From the NCBI RefSeq assembly GCF_014842025.1, contig NZ_JACYUY010000030.1, positions 1 through 64,000 on the forward strand: DNA of 64,000 nt. Direction: 5' to 3'. A program made the translations under genes and the position numbers. The stretch is from Massilia sp. CFBP 13721. Its GTDB lineage: Bacteria > Pseudomonadota > Gammaproteobacteria > Burkholderiales > Burkholderiaceae_D. The notes under the pieces are model-generated. The model was given only the letters and a program-made list of their open reading frames with translations, was not told the origin of the DNA and made no database searches. Within the stretch, counting starts at the first letter, position 1, and every line of letters begins with the position of its first letter. This document shows, piece by piece, positions 1 to 7,423 of the stretch.

Positions 1-62
1 GACTTTTAGAAAGCGGACATTTTAACTTTGCCAAAAGCGGACATTTCTAATTTGCCTTTACA
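1..62. mobile_element. Terminal fragment of an insertion element (body lies to the left)
   Basis: Two imperfect direct copies of AAAGCGGACATTT occur at about 10-22 and 35-47 in AT-rich DNA unlike the neighbouring GC-rich genes. Repeated sub-terminal motifs of this kind are typical of IS21-like element ends, but no transposase is visible here, so the family is a guess. The fragment stops where a REP-like flank begins at 63, so this looks like the outer end of an element inserted into a palindromic repeat. Confidence 0.45.
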
Positions 63-77
63 CACCCTACATTACAC
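63..77. repeat. Truncated REP-repeat flank
   Basis: The 15 bases CACCCTACATTACAC are identical to the outer edge of the REP at 57163-57177. The palindromic half that should lie to the left is missing and replaced by the AT-rich element end, which suggests disruption by insertion. Confidence 0.5.
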
Positions 78-108
78 ACGACATACGCGACTGTCTCGAC
101 TCAGATAA

Positions 109-1848
109 TCAGAACGTCACGACTCTTGCCCACGCCGTCGAGCACTTGTGATCCGCATCGAAGGTGCTCAACGCCCTCACCCCGCCGCCCGACGCCACAT
201 CCAATCCCAGCACCTTGTCCGGCCCCGTGAACGCCGGCCATTCCGCCGGCACGCTGTCGCCGCTGTTCGGATTCCCGGTCTTGGCGAAATTGGTCCAGTA
301 ACGGGTCATCGCCGTCTGCAGCGCGCGCCGTTCGTCGTTTTGCAGGTCGCCCAGGTTGTAGAGGTATTGCAGGTCGTACGAGTGCGCAGCGCCCTGCGGG
401 AAGCTCAGGTAGTAGCGGCCATTGGCCACGCCCACCGTCGGCAGGGCGGTCTGGTCGCGGAATTCGTACATGTAGACCGGCGAACCCTGGGCAGCGATGC
501 GCTGCGAGGTGCGCAGGGCCGGGCACGAGAAGCCGAGGTCGGTCGCCAGGCTCGATGCGGCCAGGCTCGGCTGGGTGGCCGGATTGCTGCCGTAGTTCGA
601 CAGCGGATAGTAGGTACCGATGACCTCGTTGACGTTGATGCCGGTCCCCGCCGTCAGGCCGGCGATCGTCGGCGCGTAGCCCGCGGCCGGCAGCGCGAAG
701 CTGGTGTTGGCCGGATCGACGTTCGGCGGCGTCGCCGCTGCCCGGCGTCCGGCTTCGTTGATCGCGATGTACAGCGCGTATTCGTCTTCGTTGGTGCCGT
801 TCACGGTCGGCACCTTGATGTTCTCGCCGGCGGCGAAGGTCGCCTTGACCGACTTCGGCAGCACCTTGCCATCCACCGAAGGCACCATGATCGGCAGGGC
901 AGTACTGATGGCGTCGGCCAGGTAGGTGCGAATCACCGCATCCGGCAGGCTGCGCAGGCAGGCCGCCGTCACCGCGCCCGCTGCGCAGTTGATGCCGCTG
1001 ACGCCGGCAGTCCGGGCGGCGTTGATCGCCGTGTCGACGATGGAGCCGCTGACGGCGCCCATCTGCGCCGCGCTCAGCTGGCGGTCGTTGCCATAGTTGC
1101 CGCTCTGGATCATCGCCTTGTTGAACAGGCCCTTCGAGCCGGGCGAAGCCAGGTGCACCATCACGCTGAAGCCGCCGGCCGATTCGCCGAACAGGGTGAC
1201 GTTGTTCTTGTCGCCCGCGAACTGGACGATATTGTCCTGCACCCAGCGCAAGGCCGCCTGCTGGTCCATGATGCCGTAGTTGCCGGCCGCGCCATCGGCA
1301 GCAAGGGTCGGATGCGCCAGGAAACCCATGGCGCCGAGGCGGTAGCCGACGTTCACCACGATCACGCCTTTGTTGACGAGCGGCGAGGGGTCGGCATACA
1401 CTGCGGCGCCGCCGGTATTGAAGGCGCCGCCATGCAGGTTGACCATGACCGGGAACGGTCCGAGTCCGGTCGGCGCGTGCACGTCGAGATACAGGCAGTC
1501 TTCGCTGTCGCCGGTCATCCGGAACGGGCTGGCGCTGGTTTGCAGGCAGGGCGCCGCCGATTTGGTGGCGGCCAGCGTCGTCGTCCACGGCTGCGCCGGC
1601 GCCGGCGCGGTCCAGCGCCGCGCGCCCACCGGCGGGGCGGCGAAGGGAATCGCGAAATAGCTGCGCATGCCGAGGCGCTCGACGGCGCGCACTTCGCCGC
1701 CGGCGGTACGCACGACGTCCATCGCCACGCGCGAGGGCGGCGGCGGATCGTTGTCGTTGCCGCCGCAGGCGGCAAGCAGCACGGCGGCGATGCTCGACGC
1801 GAGCAGGGTTTTCATGGGAAGGGGGTAGGGCGGCGCTTTCTTTTTCAC
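109..1848 (-). CDS. Type B carboxylesterase, predicted lipoprotein
   Basis: This 579-residue protein belongs to the carboxylesterase/lipase type B family (alpha/beta hydrolase). The nucleophile elbow GESAGG places the catalytic serine at about residue 223, and an oxyanion-hole motif HGGAF lies upstream. The N-terminus has a lipobox-like signal, LLAAC followed by GG, so it is probably an exported lipoprotein acting on ester substrates at the cell envelope. I chose the GTG start at 1848 because AGGAGA lies seven bases upstream; an internal ATG at 1815 has no such site. The substrate cannot be told. The upstream region carries tandem TTGATCAA palindromes that could be its operator. A 579-codon open frame on the opposite strand is a high-GC shadow. 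Confidence 0.9.
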   Translation of the reverse strand: MKKKAPPYPLPMKTLLASSIAAVLLAACGGNDNDPPPPSRVAMDVVRTAGGEVRAVERLGMRSYFAIPFAAPPVGARRWTAPAPAQPWTTTLAATKSAAPCLQTSASPFRMTGDSEDCLYLDVHAPTGLGPFPVMVNLHGGAFNTGGAAVYADPSPLVNKGVIVVNVGYRLGAMGFLAHPTLAADGAAGNYGIMDQQAALRWVQDNIVQFAGDKNNVTLFGESAGGFSVMVHLASPGSKGLFNKAMIQSGNYGNDRQLSAAQMGAVSGSIVDTAINAARTAGVSGINCAAGAVTAACLRSLPDAVIRTYLADAISTALPIMVPSVDGKVLPKSVKATFAAGENIKVPTVNGTNEDEYALYIAINEAGRRAAATPPNVDPANTSFALPAAGYAPTIAGLTAGTGINVNEVIGTYYPLSNYGSNPATQPSLAASSLATDLGFSCPALRTSQRIAAQGSPVYMYEFRDQTALPTVGVANGRYYLSFPQGAAHSYDLQYLYNLGDLQNDERRALQTAMTRYWTNFAKTGNPNSGDSVPAEWPAFTGPDKVLGLDVASGGGVRALSTFDADHKCSTAWARVVTF

Positions 1849-1887
1849 TGCGTGTCTCCTGGGTCGTTGGCTGTTCTGTGGGCGTGA

Positions 1888-1917
1888 TTGATCAAATTGA
1901 TCAAGATCAATTGATCA
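1888..1917. promoter_or_regulatory. Tandem TTGATCAA palindromes, possible operator
   Basis: TTGATCAA occurs at 1888-1895 and 1897-1904, followed by the palindrome GATCAATTGATC at 1905-1916. Three phased half-site clusters about 40 bases upstream of the esterase start look like a repressor or activator binding array. No regulator gene is adjacent. Confidence 0.4.
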
Positions 1918-1987
1918 TAGCGGGTAATTGAACGGCGTGGAGCAGGAGTCAGCACTAGAGGCCGACATGTGGTTGCGAATTGCGGTG

Positions 1988-2326
1988 CTAGCGATGGCAA
2001 GCGCCCAGCACCCCATCCGAACTTGCGATACCGAGCAGCGCCATCAGCTTTTCCAGCTCGCCGCGTACGTGCTCGTGCGCTTGGACGTCGCGGTCGCCAA
2101 CCTCTTCCAGCGTCTTTTGAAACTGCTTCAACACCCAGAATTTGGTCGGATGTGCTTCGATCCCCGCCAGCAGCCTATCGGTTAGCTGCACCAGTTCATT
2201 GGCCAGGCATGCCGAGGTCCGGTACGCGCGCAAGCCATCGAGGACGCGCGGCACGATGAACAGCGGCGCGTCGACGACAGTCGCCAGGGGCTCACGTTCC
2301 ATGTGAATCCGGCGCCGTCCCGGCAT
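1988..2326 (-). CDS. Conserved hypothetical protein, 112 aa
   Basis: I do not recognise the family with confidence. The protein is soluble and largely helical, without signal peptide or membrane segment, with a charged C-terminal half (an EEVGDRDVQAHEHVR-type helix) ending in a GIASSDG segment. Composition and codon use look like a genuine gene. An alternative start at 2302 (MEREP) is possible; neither candidate has a strong ribosome site. It stands alone between the esterase and the hydroxyisourate hydrolase genes, both on the same strand, so no function follows from context. Confidence 0.55.
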   Translation of the reverse strand: MPGRRRIHMEREPLATVVDAPLFIVPRVLDGLRAYRTSACLANELVQLTDRLLAGIEAHPTKFWVLKQFQKTLEEVGDRDVQAHEHVRGELEKLMALLGIASSDGVLGACHR

Positions 2327-2442
2327 GGGCTTGCCGGTGCGGCAGGGAGGGGTGCTTCGTGGATGGCATGGGGAATCCTCGTTGGCCAGGTTGATCCCCG
2401 CATGGTAGGCCTTTTCCAGCCACTCCCCCGTCCTGCTGTGCG

Positions 2443-2874
2443 TCAGTTGCCGCGGTAGGTCGAGTAGCCGTACGGGCTCAGCAGCAGGGGAATGTGATAG
2501 TGCTGAGCGGTATTGTCGACCTTGAATTCAACGGGAATCTGCTCGAAGAAGGTCGGCTGGCGCAGGCGCGCGTAGTGTTCGCCGGTCTTGAAGACGATAC
2601 GGTAGGCGCCGGCGGCCAACGGTTTGCCGGCCGGGTACAGGGCGCGCACCCGGCCCTGGGCGTCGGTGACGGCGCTGGCGAGCGCGCGCCAGTCGCGGCC
2701 AGCGCGTTGCTCGAGCGTGACGGCCACGCCCGCTGTCGGCTGGCCGCTTTGCAGGTCGAGGATATGGACGCTAAGCGGGTTATCCGTTGCCGGGGTGGCT
2801 TGCGGTGCTGCGGCGGCCTGCAGGCAAGCGCTCATCAGGCTGGCGGCAAAGAAGGTACGGGCGATACTGTGCAT
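2443..2874 (-). CDS. uraH: 5-hydroxyisourate hydrolase, periplasmic (transthyretin-like)
   Basis: Hydrolyses 5-hydroxyisourate to OHCU in urate breakdown. The 143-residue protein has a signal peptide of about 22 residues, then the transthyretin-like fold: an LSVHILD strand with the first catalytic histidine, and a C-terminal HYHIPLLLSPYGYSTYRG block with the second. The family normally ends YRGS; here it ends YRGN. The signal peptide points to a periplasmic enzyme, as for the E. coli HiuH protein. It lies 23 bases downstream of the HbpS-like gene and is probably co-transcribed with it. A CusR/HprR-type box sits between this pair and a divergent two-component system, the same arrangement as E. 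coli hiuH and hprRS. Confidence 0.9.
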   Translation of the reverse strand: MHSIARTFFAASLMSACLQAAAAPQATPATDNPLSVHILDLQSGQPTAGVAVTLEQRAGRDWRALASAVTDAQGRVRALYPAGKPLAAGAYRIVFKTGEHYARLRQPTFFEQIPVEFKVDNTAQHYHIPLLLSPYGYSTYRGN

Positions 2875-2897
2875 GGTGGATTCCTTTGATGGATGGA

Positions 2898-3389
2898 TCA
2901 GTTGCGGGAGGCTTCGAATGCCGGAATGGCCGCAATCGCAGCCAGTGCGCAGGCATGGTCGTTGACGGCGCCGCCTGCGCCGGCCACCCCGATCGCGCCG
3001 ACGACCTGGCCACCGGCGCGCAGCGGCACGCCGCCGCCGAGCAACAGCAGTTCGGGCAGGGTCGCGAGGTTGCGGGCGTCCGGCTCAGCCGCGGCATTGC
3101 GGGCCAGCGCGAGCGTGCTGCTGCGCGTCGACAGCGCGGTATAGGCCTTGCGCCGGCTGGCCTCGGTGTTGTGCGGGCCGACGCCATCGGCGCGCTGCAC
3201 GGCCACCAGGTTGCCGCCGCGGTCGACGACGGCGACCACGATGGCGCGGCCCTGCGTACGGCAGGCGCCGATCGCCGCGGCGGCAAGGCCGTTGGCGGCG
3301 TCGAGCGACAGGTCGGCCGCGGGCGGCAAGGCGGCAAGCGCCGGCTGGGCCAGCAGGGCGGCGCACAGCGCCAGGACAAGCTTGGTCAT
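2898..3389 (-). CDS. GlcG/HbpS-family (DUF336) exported protein
   Basis: The 163-residue protein has a cleavable signal peptide (cleavage after ALA near residue 19) and the HbpS/GlcG fold: repeated AVVDRGGNLVAVQRADG and GAIGVAGAGG segments. Members bind haem or other ligands or act in oxidative-stress sensing; the exact role here is unknown. The start at 3389 is supported by GAGGATCCC upstream. It is the first gene of a two-gene unit with hydroxyisourate hydrolase and is transcribed away from the response regulator at 3506 across a shared palindromic box. Confidence 0.85.
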   Translation of the reverse strand: MTKLVLALCAALLAQPALAALPPAADLSLDAANGLAAAAIGACRTQGRAIVVAVVDRGGNLVAVQRADGVGPHNTEASRRKAYTALSTRSSTLALARNAAAEPDARNLATLPELLLLGGGVPLRAGGQVVGAIGVAGAGGAVNDHACALAAIAAIPAFEASRN

Positions 3390-3455
3390 GGGATCCTCGG
3401 GTGAGATGAAGCCGCCACTCTACCCAGGCGATGCCGACGCCAGCCTGACGCCAGG

Positions 3456-3471
3456 ATGACAATCCTGTCAT
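3456..3471. promoter_or_regulatory. CusR/CopR/HprR-type operator
   Basis: The sequence ATGACAATCCTGTCAT is a perfect inverted repeat with 6-base arms and a 4-base spacer. It fits the TGACA-N4-TGT-N-AT box of CopR/CusR regulators and has the geometry of the E. coli HprR box. It lies between the divergent HbpS-like gene and the response-regulator gene, so it can serve both. Confidence 0.7.
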
Positions 3472-3505
3472 GTTCGGCGCCATCCCGGGGCCGTAGAATG
3501 GCGCC

Positions 3506-4192
3506 ATGCACATCCTCATCATCGAAGACGAGCCGAAGACCGGCGACTACTTGCAGCGCGGCCTGCGCGAGTCGGGGTTCGGCGCCAGCCTGGCGCGCAA
3601 CGGGCGCGAGGGCCTGCAGATCGCCAGCGAGGAGGAAGTGGACCTGGTCGTACTCGACGTCATGCTGCCGGGCATGAACGGTTGGGAAGTGCTGGCGGCC
3701 CTGCGTGCACGCGAAGCGACGGCGCAATTGCCGGTATTGTTCCTGACCGCACGCGACGAGGTGCAGGACCGGGTCAAGGGACTGGAACTGGGCGCCGACG
3801 ATTACCTGGTCAAGCCCTTTGCATTCGTGGAGCTGGTGGCGCGCATCCGCACCTTGCTGCGACGTGCGCCGGTGCGCGAGGACGACCTGCTGTGCATCGG
3901 CGATATGGAAATCGATGTCGTCCGGCGCAAGGTCCGGCGCCAGGGACAGCAGGTCGTGCTTACTGCGCAAGAATTCAACCTGCTGTACCTGCTGGCGCGG
4001 CGCCAGGGCCAGGTGCTGTCGCGCTCGCTGATCGCCTCCCAGGTCTGGGACATGAATTTCGATAGCGATACCAACGTCATCGACGCAGCGATCCGGCGCC
4101 TGCGCCGCAAGCTCGACGACCCGTTTACTGTCAAGCTGATCCATACCCGGCGCGGCATGGGCTATGTGTGCGACGCGGAGCAGGGCCAGTGA
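3506..4192 (+). CDS. OmpR-family response regulator, CusR/HprR type
   Basis: The 228-residue regulator has a receiver domain (about 1-115; phosphoacceptor aspartate in VVLDVMLPGMNG, conserved lysine in YLVKPF) and a winged-helix DNA-binding domain (about 125-225, ending RRGMGYVCD). Its closest flavour is the heavy-metal/oxidative-stress group CusR, CopR and HprR. It overlaps the kinase start by four bases (GTGA), showing translational coupling. The box at 3456-3471 immediately upstream suggests autoregulation. Neighbouring uraH suggests that, as in E. coli, it controls hydroxyisourate hydrolase. Confidence 0.9.
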   Translation: MHILIIEDEPKTGDYLQRGLRESGFGASLARNGREGLQIASEEEVDLVVLDVMLPGMNGWEVLAALRAREATAQLPVLFLTARDEVQDRVKGLELGADDYLVKPFAFVELVARIRTLLRRAPVREDDLLCIGDMEIDVVRRKVRRQGQQVVLTAQEFNLLYLLARRQGQVLSRSLIASQVWDMNFDSDTNVIDAAIRRLRRKLDDPFTVKLIHTRRGMGYVCDAEQGQ

Positions 4193-5574
4193 GGGGATCG
4201 CTGACCCTGCGCGTGAGCCTTGCATTCGTGCTGATCGTGGCCCTGAGCGCGGCCGGCCTCGGCCTCTACCTGTACCGTGCGTTTGTCGGCGAGATCGAGC
4301 GCCGCGACGACATCGCCCTGCTCGGTAAGCTGCGCCAGGTGCAGCAATTGCTCGGCAGCGCAGGCGCGCAGGCGCTGCTGCAGGAGCGCCCGCAATACTT
4401 TCGAGACACAATGAGCGGCCAGGAGAACTCGCTGGTGCGCATCGAGGATGCACACGGTCAGATCCTGCTCGACATTAATGCACCGGGTGAAACCTATCCC
4501 CTGCCGCCGGCGGCTGCCGCGCCGGCACGCACCACGATCCTGGCCTGGACCAGCCGCGCCGGCGCACCGGGCCAGGTAGTGGCGGGAACGGCGTGGCTCG
4601 ATGGACAGCCGGTGCGCATCACCGTCGCGCGGGTATATGCCGACCGTACGGCCATGTTTGCGCGCTACCGCCGGCAAATCGTGCTGGCCTGCTCGCTGGC
4701 GGCCATGGCGGCAGGTTTGCTGGCCGTGTTGCTGCTGGCGCATGGGCTGCGGCCATTGCGCGCAATTGCCGCGCACGCCGCCCTGGTACGGCCGGGCAGG
4801 CTCGACAGTCAGCTCGACAGTGCCGGCGCGCCGAACGAGTTGCGTCCGCTGATCGAGGCCTTGAACGCCATGCTGCTGCGCCTGCACGACGGCTACACGC
4901 GCCTGTCGGGATTTTCGGCCGACCTGGCGCACGAGTTCCGCACCCCGGTCAACAACCTGCTGGGCCAGACCCAGGTAGCATTGGCGCAGCGGCGCAGCCC
5001 GGACGAGTACGAGGAATTGCTCGCTTCAAACGTGGAAGAACTCGAGCGCTTGTCGCGCATGGTCGACAGCATGCTATTCCTGGCGCGTGCCCGCCAGGAA
5101 GACGTGGCCACGGTGCGCCAGCCGCTGGCGATCGGGGAAGAGTTCGCGCGCATGCGCGCATTTTTCGAGGGCATAGCCGAGGAGCGCGGCGTGACCCTCG
5201 ATGACGCCGCCAGCGGAACCGTGCTGGCCGACGCCCAGTTGCTGCGGCGGGCACTGGCCAATCTGCTGTCGAACGCGATCCGCCACGCGCAGCCGGGCAG
5301 CGTGATCATGCTCGCCGCCAGCGTGAAAGCAAGCGCAGCCGGCCAGGAGACCGAGCTGACGGTGACCAACAAGGGCGAGCCGATCGATGCGCGCGACCTG
5401 CCCTACCTCTTCGACCGCTTCTACCGCGCCGACGCGGCCCGCAGTGGAGAAGCCGGGTCGACCGGCCTGGGTCTGGCGATCGTCAGCGCCATCATGCAGT
5501 TGCACGGCGGCCGCGCGGAGGTGCGGGCGGGGCTGGACACCAGCACCTTCGTGCTCGTGTTTCCCGCCGCATAG
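4189..5574 (+). CDS. Membrane sensor histidine kinase, CusS/HprS type
   Basis: This is the partner kinase of the regulator at 3506. It has an N-terminal membrane segment (about 9-29), a periplasmic domain of roughly 130 residues, a second membrane segment (about 163-187), a HAMP-like linker, the phosphoacceptor H-box LAHEFRTPVNN and an ATPase domain with NLLSNAIRHA and the G-box TGLGLAIV. The GTG start at 4189 is preceded by GGAG and overlaps the upstream stop; an upstream in-frame GTG at 4168 lies inside the regulator. A single cysteine (about residue 168) sits in the second membrane segment, of interest because HprS redox sensing has been attributed to membrane-located cysteines. Confidence 0.9.
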   Translation: MRGSLTLRVSLAFVLIVALSAAGLGLYLYRAFVGEIERRDDIALLGKLRQVQQLLGSAGAQALLQERPQYFRDTMSGQENSLVRIEDAHGQILLDINAPGETYPLPPAAAAPARTTILAWTSRAGAPGQVVAGTAWLDGQPVRITVARVYADRTAMFARYRRQIVLACSLAAMAAGLLAVLLLAHGLRPLRAIAAHAALVRPGRLDSQLDSAGAPNELRPLIEALNAMLLRLHDGYTRLSGFSADLAHEFRTPVNNLLGQTQVALAQRRSPDEYEELLASNVEELERLSRMVDSMLFLARARQEDVATVRQPLAIGEEFARMRAFFEGIAEERGVTLDDAASGTVLADAQLLRRALANLLSNAIRHAQPGSVIMLAASVKASAAGQETELTVTNKGEPIDARDLPYLFDRFYRADAARSGEAGSTGLGLAIVSAIMQLHGGRAEVRAGLDTSTFVLVFPAA

Positions 5575-5592
5575 ACAAATCAGGTGCGCGGA

Positions 5593-6147
5593 TCAGGCGC
5601 GGCGGCGGCGCGTTGCGGCCAGGCCCAGCATGCCGACACCCAGCGTCAGCAGGGTGGCTGGTTCCGGCACTTCCCTCGGGGTGGCAGGCGGCGTGCCGCC
5701 ATCGACTGGCGCGATCTGGACATGGTTGACCGTCAGCAGCGCATGCTTGAGCCACACGTCCTGCTCGGAGATGCAGTAACCGAATACGGTTTTGTTGCAG
5801 CCGACGCTGAGCGACACGGCCAGCTTGCCGTTGCCAAGCATCGATGGCAGCACATTGAAGCCGTAGTAATCGCCGCTGAAGCTGACGTTACTGACGGTAC
5901 CGACGAACACGTTATCGAGTTTGACAGTCACCGTCTCGTTCGTCGCGCCGAAAAGATCGTACAGGTCCGCAAAGTACATCGACAGCTTGGCCGACTCGAT
6001 GGCCATGCCGTCCTTCTTCTCGGCAGTCAGCGTGAAGGCGTACGGGTCGCTCGTCGTGATATGGGTGGCGGTGTAGGTCGCATGGGCGGCGGAGGTGACA
6101 CCAAAGGCAAGGACGGCAGCGGTGGCGATGTTGTTGAGGAGGCGCAT
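5593..6147 (-). CDS. PEP-CTERM sorting-domain protein
   Basis: The 184-residue exported protein has a signal peptide ending near AHA (about residue 23) and a textbook C-terminal sorting signal: VPEPATLLTLG, a hydrophobic stretch, then RRRRA. Such proteins are processed by exosortase and linked to exopolysaccharide export. The middle region is beta-rich with two cysteine-bearing segments and no recognised fold. It is monocistronic. A sigma-54 type promoter on the minus strand about 46 bases upstream fits the PrsK/PrsR-RpoN control described for PEP-CTERM genes. Confidence 0.85.
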   Translation of the reverse strand: MRLLNNIATAAVLAFGVTSAAHATYTATHITTSDPYAFTLTAEKKDGMAIESAKLSMYFADLYDLFGATNETVTVKLDNVFVGTVSNVSFSGDYYGFNVLPSMLGNGKLAVSLSVGCNKTVFGYCISEQDVWLKHALLTVNHVQIAPVDGGTPPATPREVPEPATLLTLGVGMLGLAATRRRRA

Positions 6148-6192
6148 GATGATATGTACGGTAGATGATAAGGATTTTGTTGATTGGTAATA

Positions 6193-6208
6193 AGCAATTG
6201 TTATGCCA
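6193..6208 (-). promoter_or_regulatory. Sigma-54 (-24/-12) promoter of the PEP-CTERM gene
   Basis: On the minus strand the sequence reads TGGCATAACAATTGCT. The GG of the -24 box and the GC of the -12 box are separated by exactly 10 bases, as RpoN promoters require. Transcription would start about 35 bases before the ATG at 6147. Confidence 0.65.
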
Positions 6209-6210
6209 CA

Positions 6211-6250
6211 AAAGAAATACTTATTTCTTTCAATAACTTAGTATTTCTTT
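6211..6250. promoter_or_regulatory. Repeated TATTTCTTT half-sites upstream of the sigma-54 promoter
   Basis: AAAGAAATA (6211-6219) and TATTTCTTT (6222-6230) form a 9-base inverted repeat with a 2-base spacer, and the half-site recurs as GTATTTCTTT at 6241-6250. Placed just upstream of the RpoN promoter, these could bind an enhancer-binding protein such as PrsR or a bending protein. The rest of the gap to 6540 shows no gene. Confidence 0.4.
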
Positions 6251-6540
6251 ATAAAAAATTCAGGTGCAGGATGTAAAACTTTTCGACAAGAATTTTGCGG
6301 CGGTTTTTGGGATGTGCCAGCGCTCGCTGGCGTGAGGATGACCGGAGGGTCAGCGGATCGTGTTGGCACGGTTGTTCAGTTGCCGTTATGCTTTTGCTAT
6401 GAAACCGCAGATTGATTAGCAGATCGGCACACTGCGTGCGCAGCATCGACGCCGTGTTTGATCTGGATTAATGGCCTCTCGCGCTCCGACCAGATTGCTC
6501 GTATGATGGTCTCAGTGCGCTCACGAACAAGGTAGACACC
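6251..6540. other. Intergenic region before puuD
   Basis: I see no gene here. TTGCCG and TTGCTAT near 6380-6400 could form part of a housekeeping promoter for puuD, but no convincing pair with correct spacing stands out. Short open frames on both strands lack ribosome sites and family features. Confidence 0.4.
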
Positions 6541-7299
6541 ATGCGCCCCATCGTTATCGTTCCAGCCTGCACGCGTGACTTCGGCGAACATCCGTACCAC
6601 GCTGCCCAGCACAAGTATGTCGACGCCATCGTCCTTGGTGCCGACTGCGCGCCCATGATCCTGCCCTCGCTCGGCAAGGACCTCGACCTGGAAACGATGC
6701 TGCAGCTGTGCGACGGGATCATGCTCACCGGTTCCGCCTCGAACGTGCACCCCAGCTATTACTCGGAAGAGGTGCTCGACCCCTCGCTGCCGCAAGACCC
6801 CGCGCGCGACGAGACGACCCTGCCGCTGATCCGTGCGGCCGTGGGCCGGGGCATTCCGATCATTGCGATCTGCCGCGGTTTCCAGGAGATGAACGTGGCC
6901 CTGGGCGGCTCGCTGCACCAGGCGGTGCAGATGGTGGAAGGAAAATTCGACCACCGCGAAAACCCCGAACTCGGCATGGACGAGCAATACGGCGACGCCC
7001 ACAAGATCAGGCTGGTGGAGGGCGGGATGCTGCATGGGATCGTCGGCGCCGCCGAGATTCCCGTCAATTCGCTGCACGGGCAGGGCGTCAACGAACTGGC
7101 GCCGGGACTGGTCGTCGAAGCCACGGCCGAGGATGGCCTGGTGGAAGCGTTCTCGGTCGGCGCCGCGCCCGGTTTTACGCTGGCGGTGCAATGGCACCCG
7201 GAATGGCGCATTACCCACAATCCGTATTCCATGAAGATGTTCGGCGCCTTTGGCCAGGCTTGCCGCGACTACCGTGCCAAAAAGCAGGGGCGGCCATGA
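6541..7299 (+). CDS. puuD: Gamma-glutamyl-GABA hydrolase, class I glutamine amidotransferase-like
   Basis: Releases GABA from gamma-glutamyl-GABA in the glutamylated putrescine pathway. The 252-residue protein is a peptidase C26-type domain: the nucleophile sits in IAICRGFQEMNVALGG (Cys about residue 111) and the catalytic histidine in VQWHPEW. Length agrees with E. coli PuuD. It starts the cluster puuD-puuA-aminotransferase on the same strand, followed by an aldehyde dehydrogenase and a symporter beyond the IS element, which together form a near-complete putrescine-degradation set. Confidence 0.9.
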   Translation: MRPIVIVPACTRDFGEHPYHAAQHKYVDAIVLGADCAPMILPSLGKDLDLETMLQLCDGIMLTGSASNVHPSYYSEEVLDPSLPQDPARDETTLPLIRAAVGRGIPIIAICRGFQEMNVALGGSLHQAVQMVEGKFDHRENPELGMDEQYGDAHKIRLVEGGMLHGIVGAAEIPVNSLHGQGVNELAPGLVVEATAEDGLVEAFSVGAAPGFTLAVQWHPEWRITHNPYSMKMFGAFGQACRDYRAKKQGRP

Positions 7300-7423
7300 C
7301 GATCCGGACCATTTCAGTAGCCCGCCTGGGTCCGGCAAGCGCCGTCCCTTAGCTCTGCCTCGTTCTTTCCCCACGTGCAGGACGCGCGTTGCGTCCTTGC
7401 GACCCTGAACACACTCCGAGGCA

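Noticed and set aside
148..1887. 579-codon open frame on the plus strand
   Set aside because: Antisense shadow of the carboxylesterase; Arg/Gly/Val-rich composition, no family motifs, typical of high-GC DNA.
6364..6383. Possible second sigma-54 promoter before puuD (TGGCACGGTTGTTCA)
   Set aside because: The -24 box is good, but the -12 element lacks GC at the required 10-base distance.
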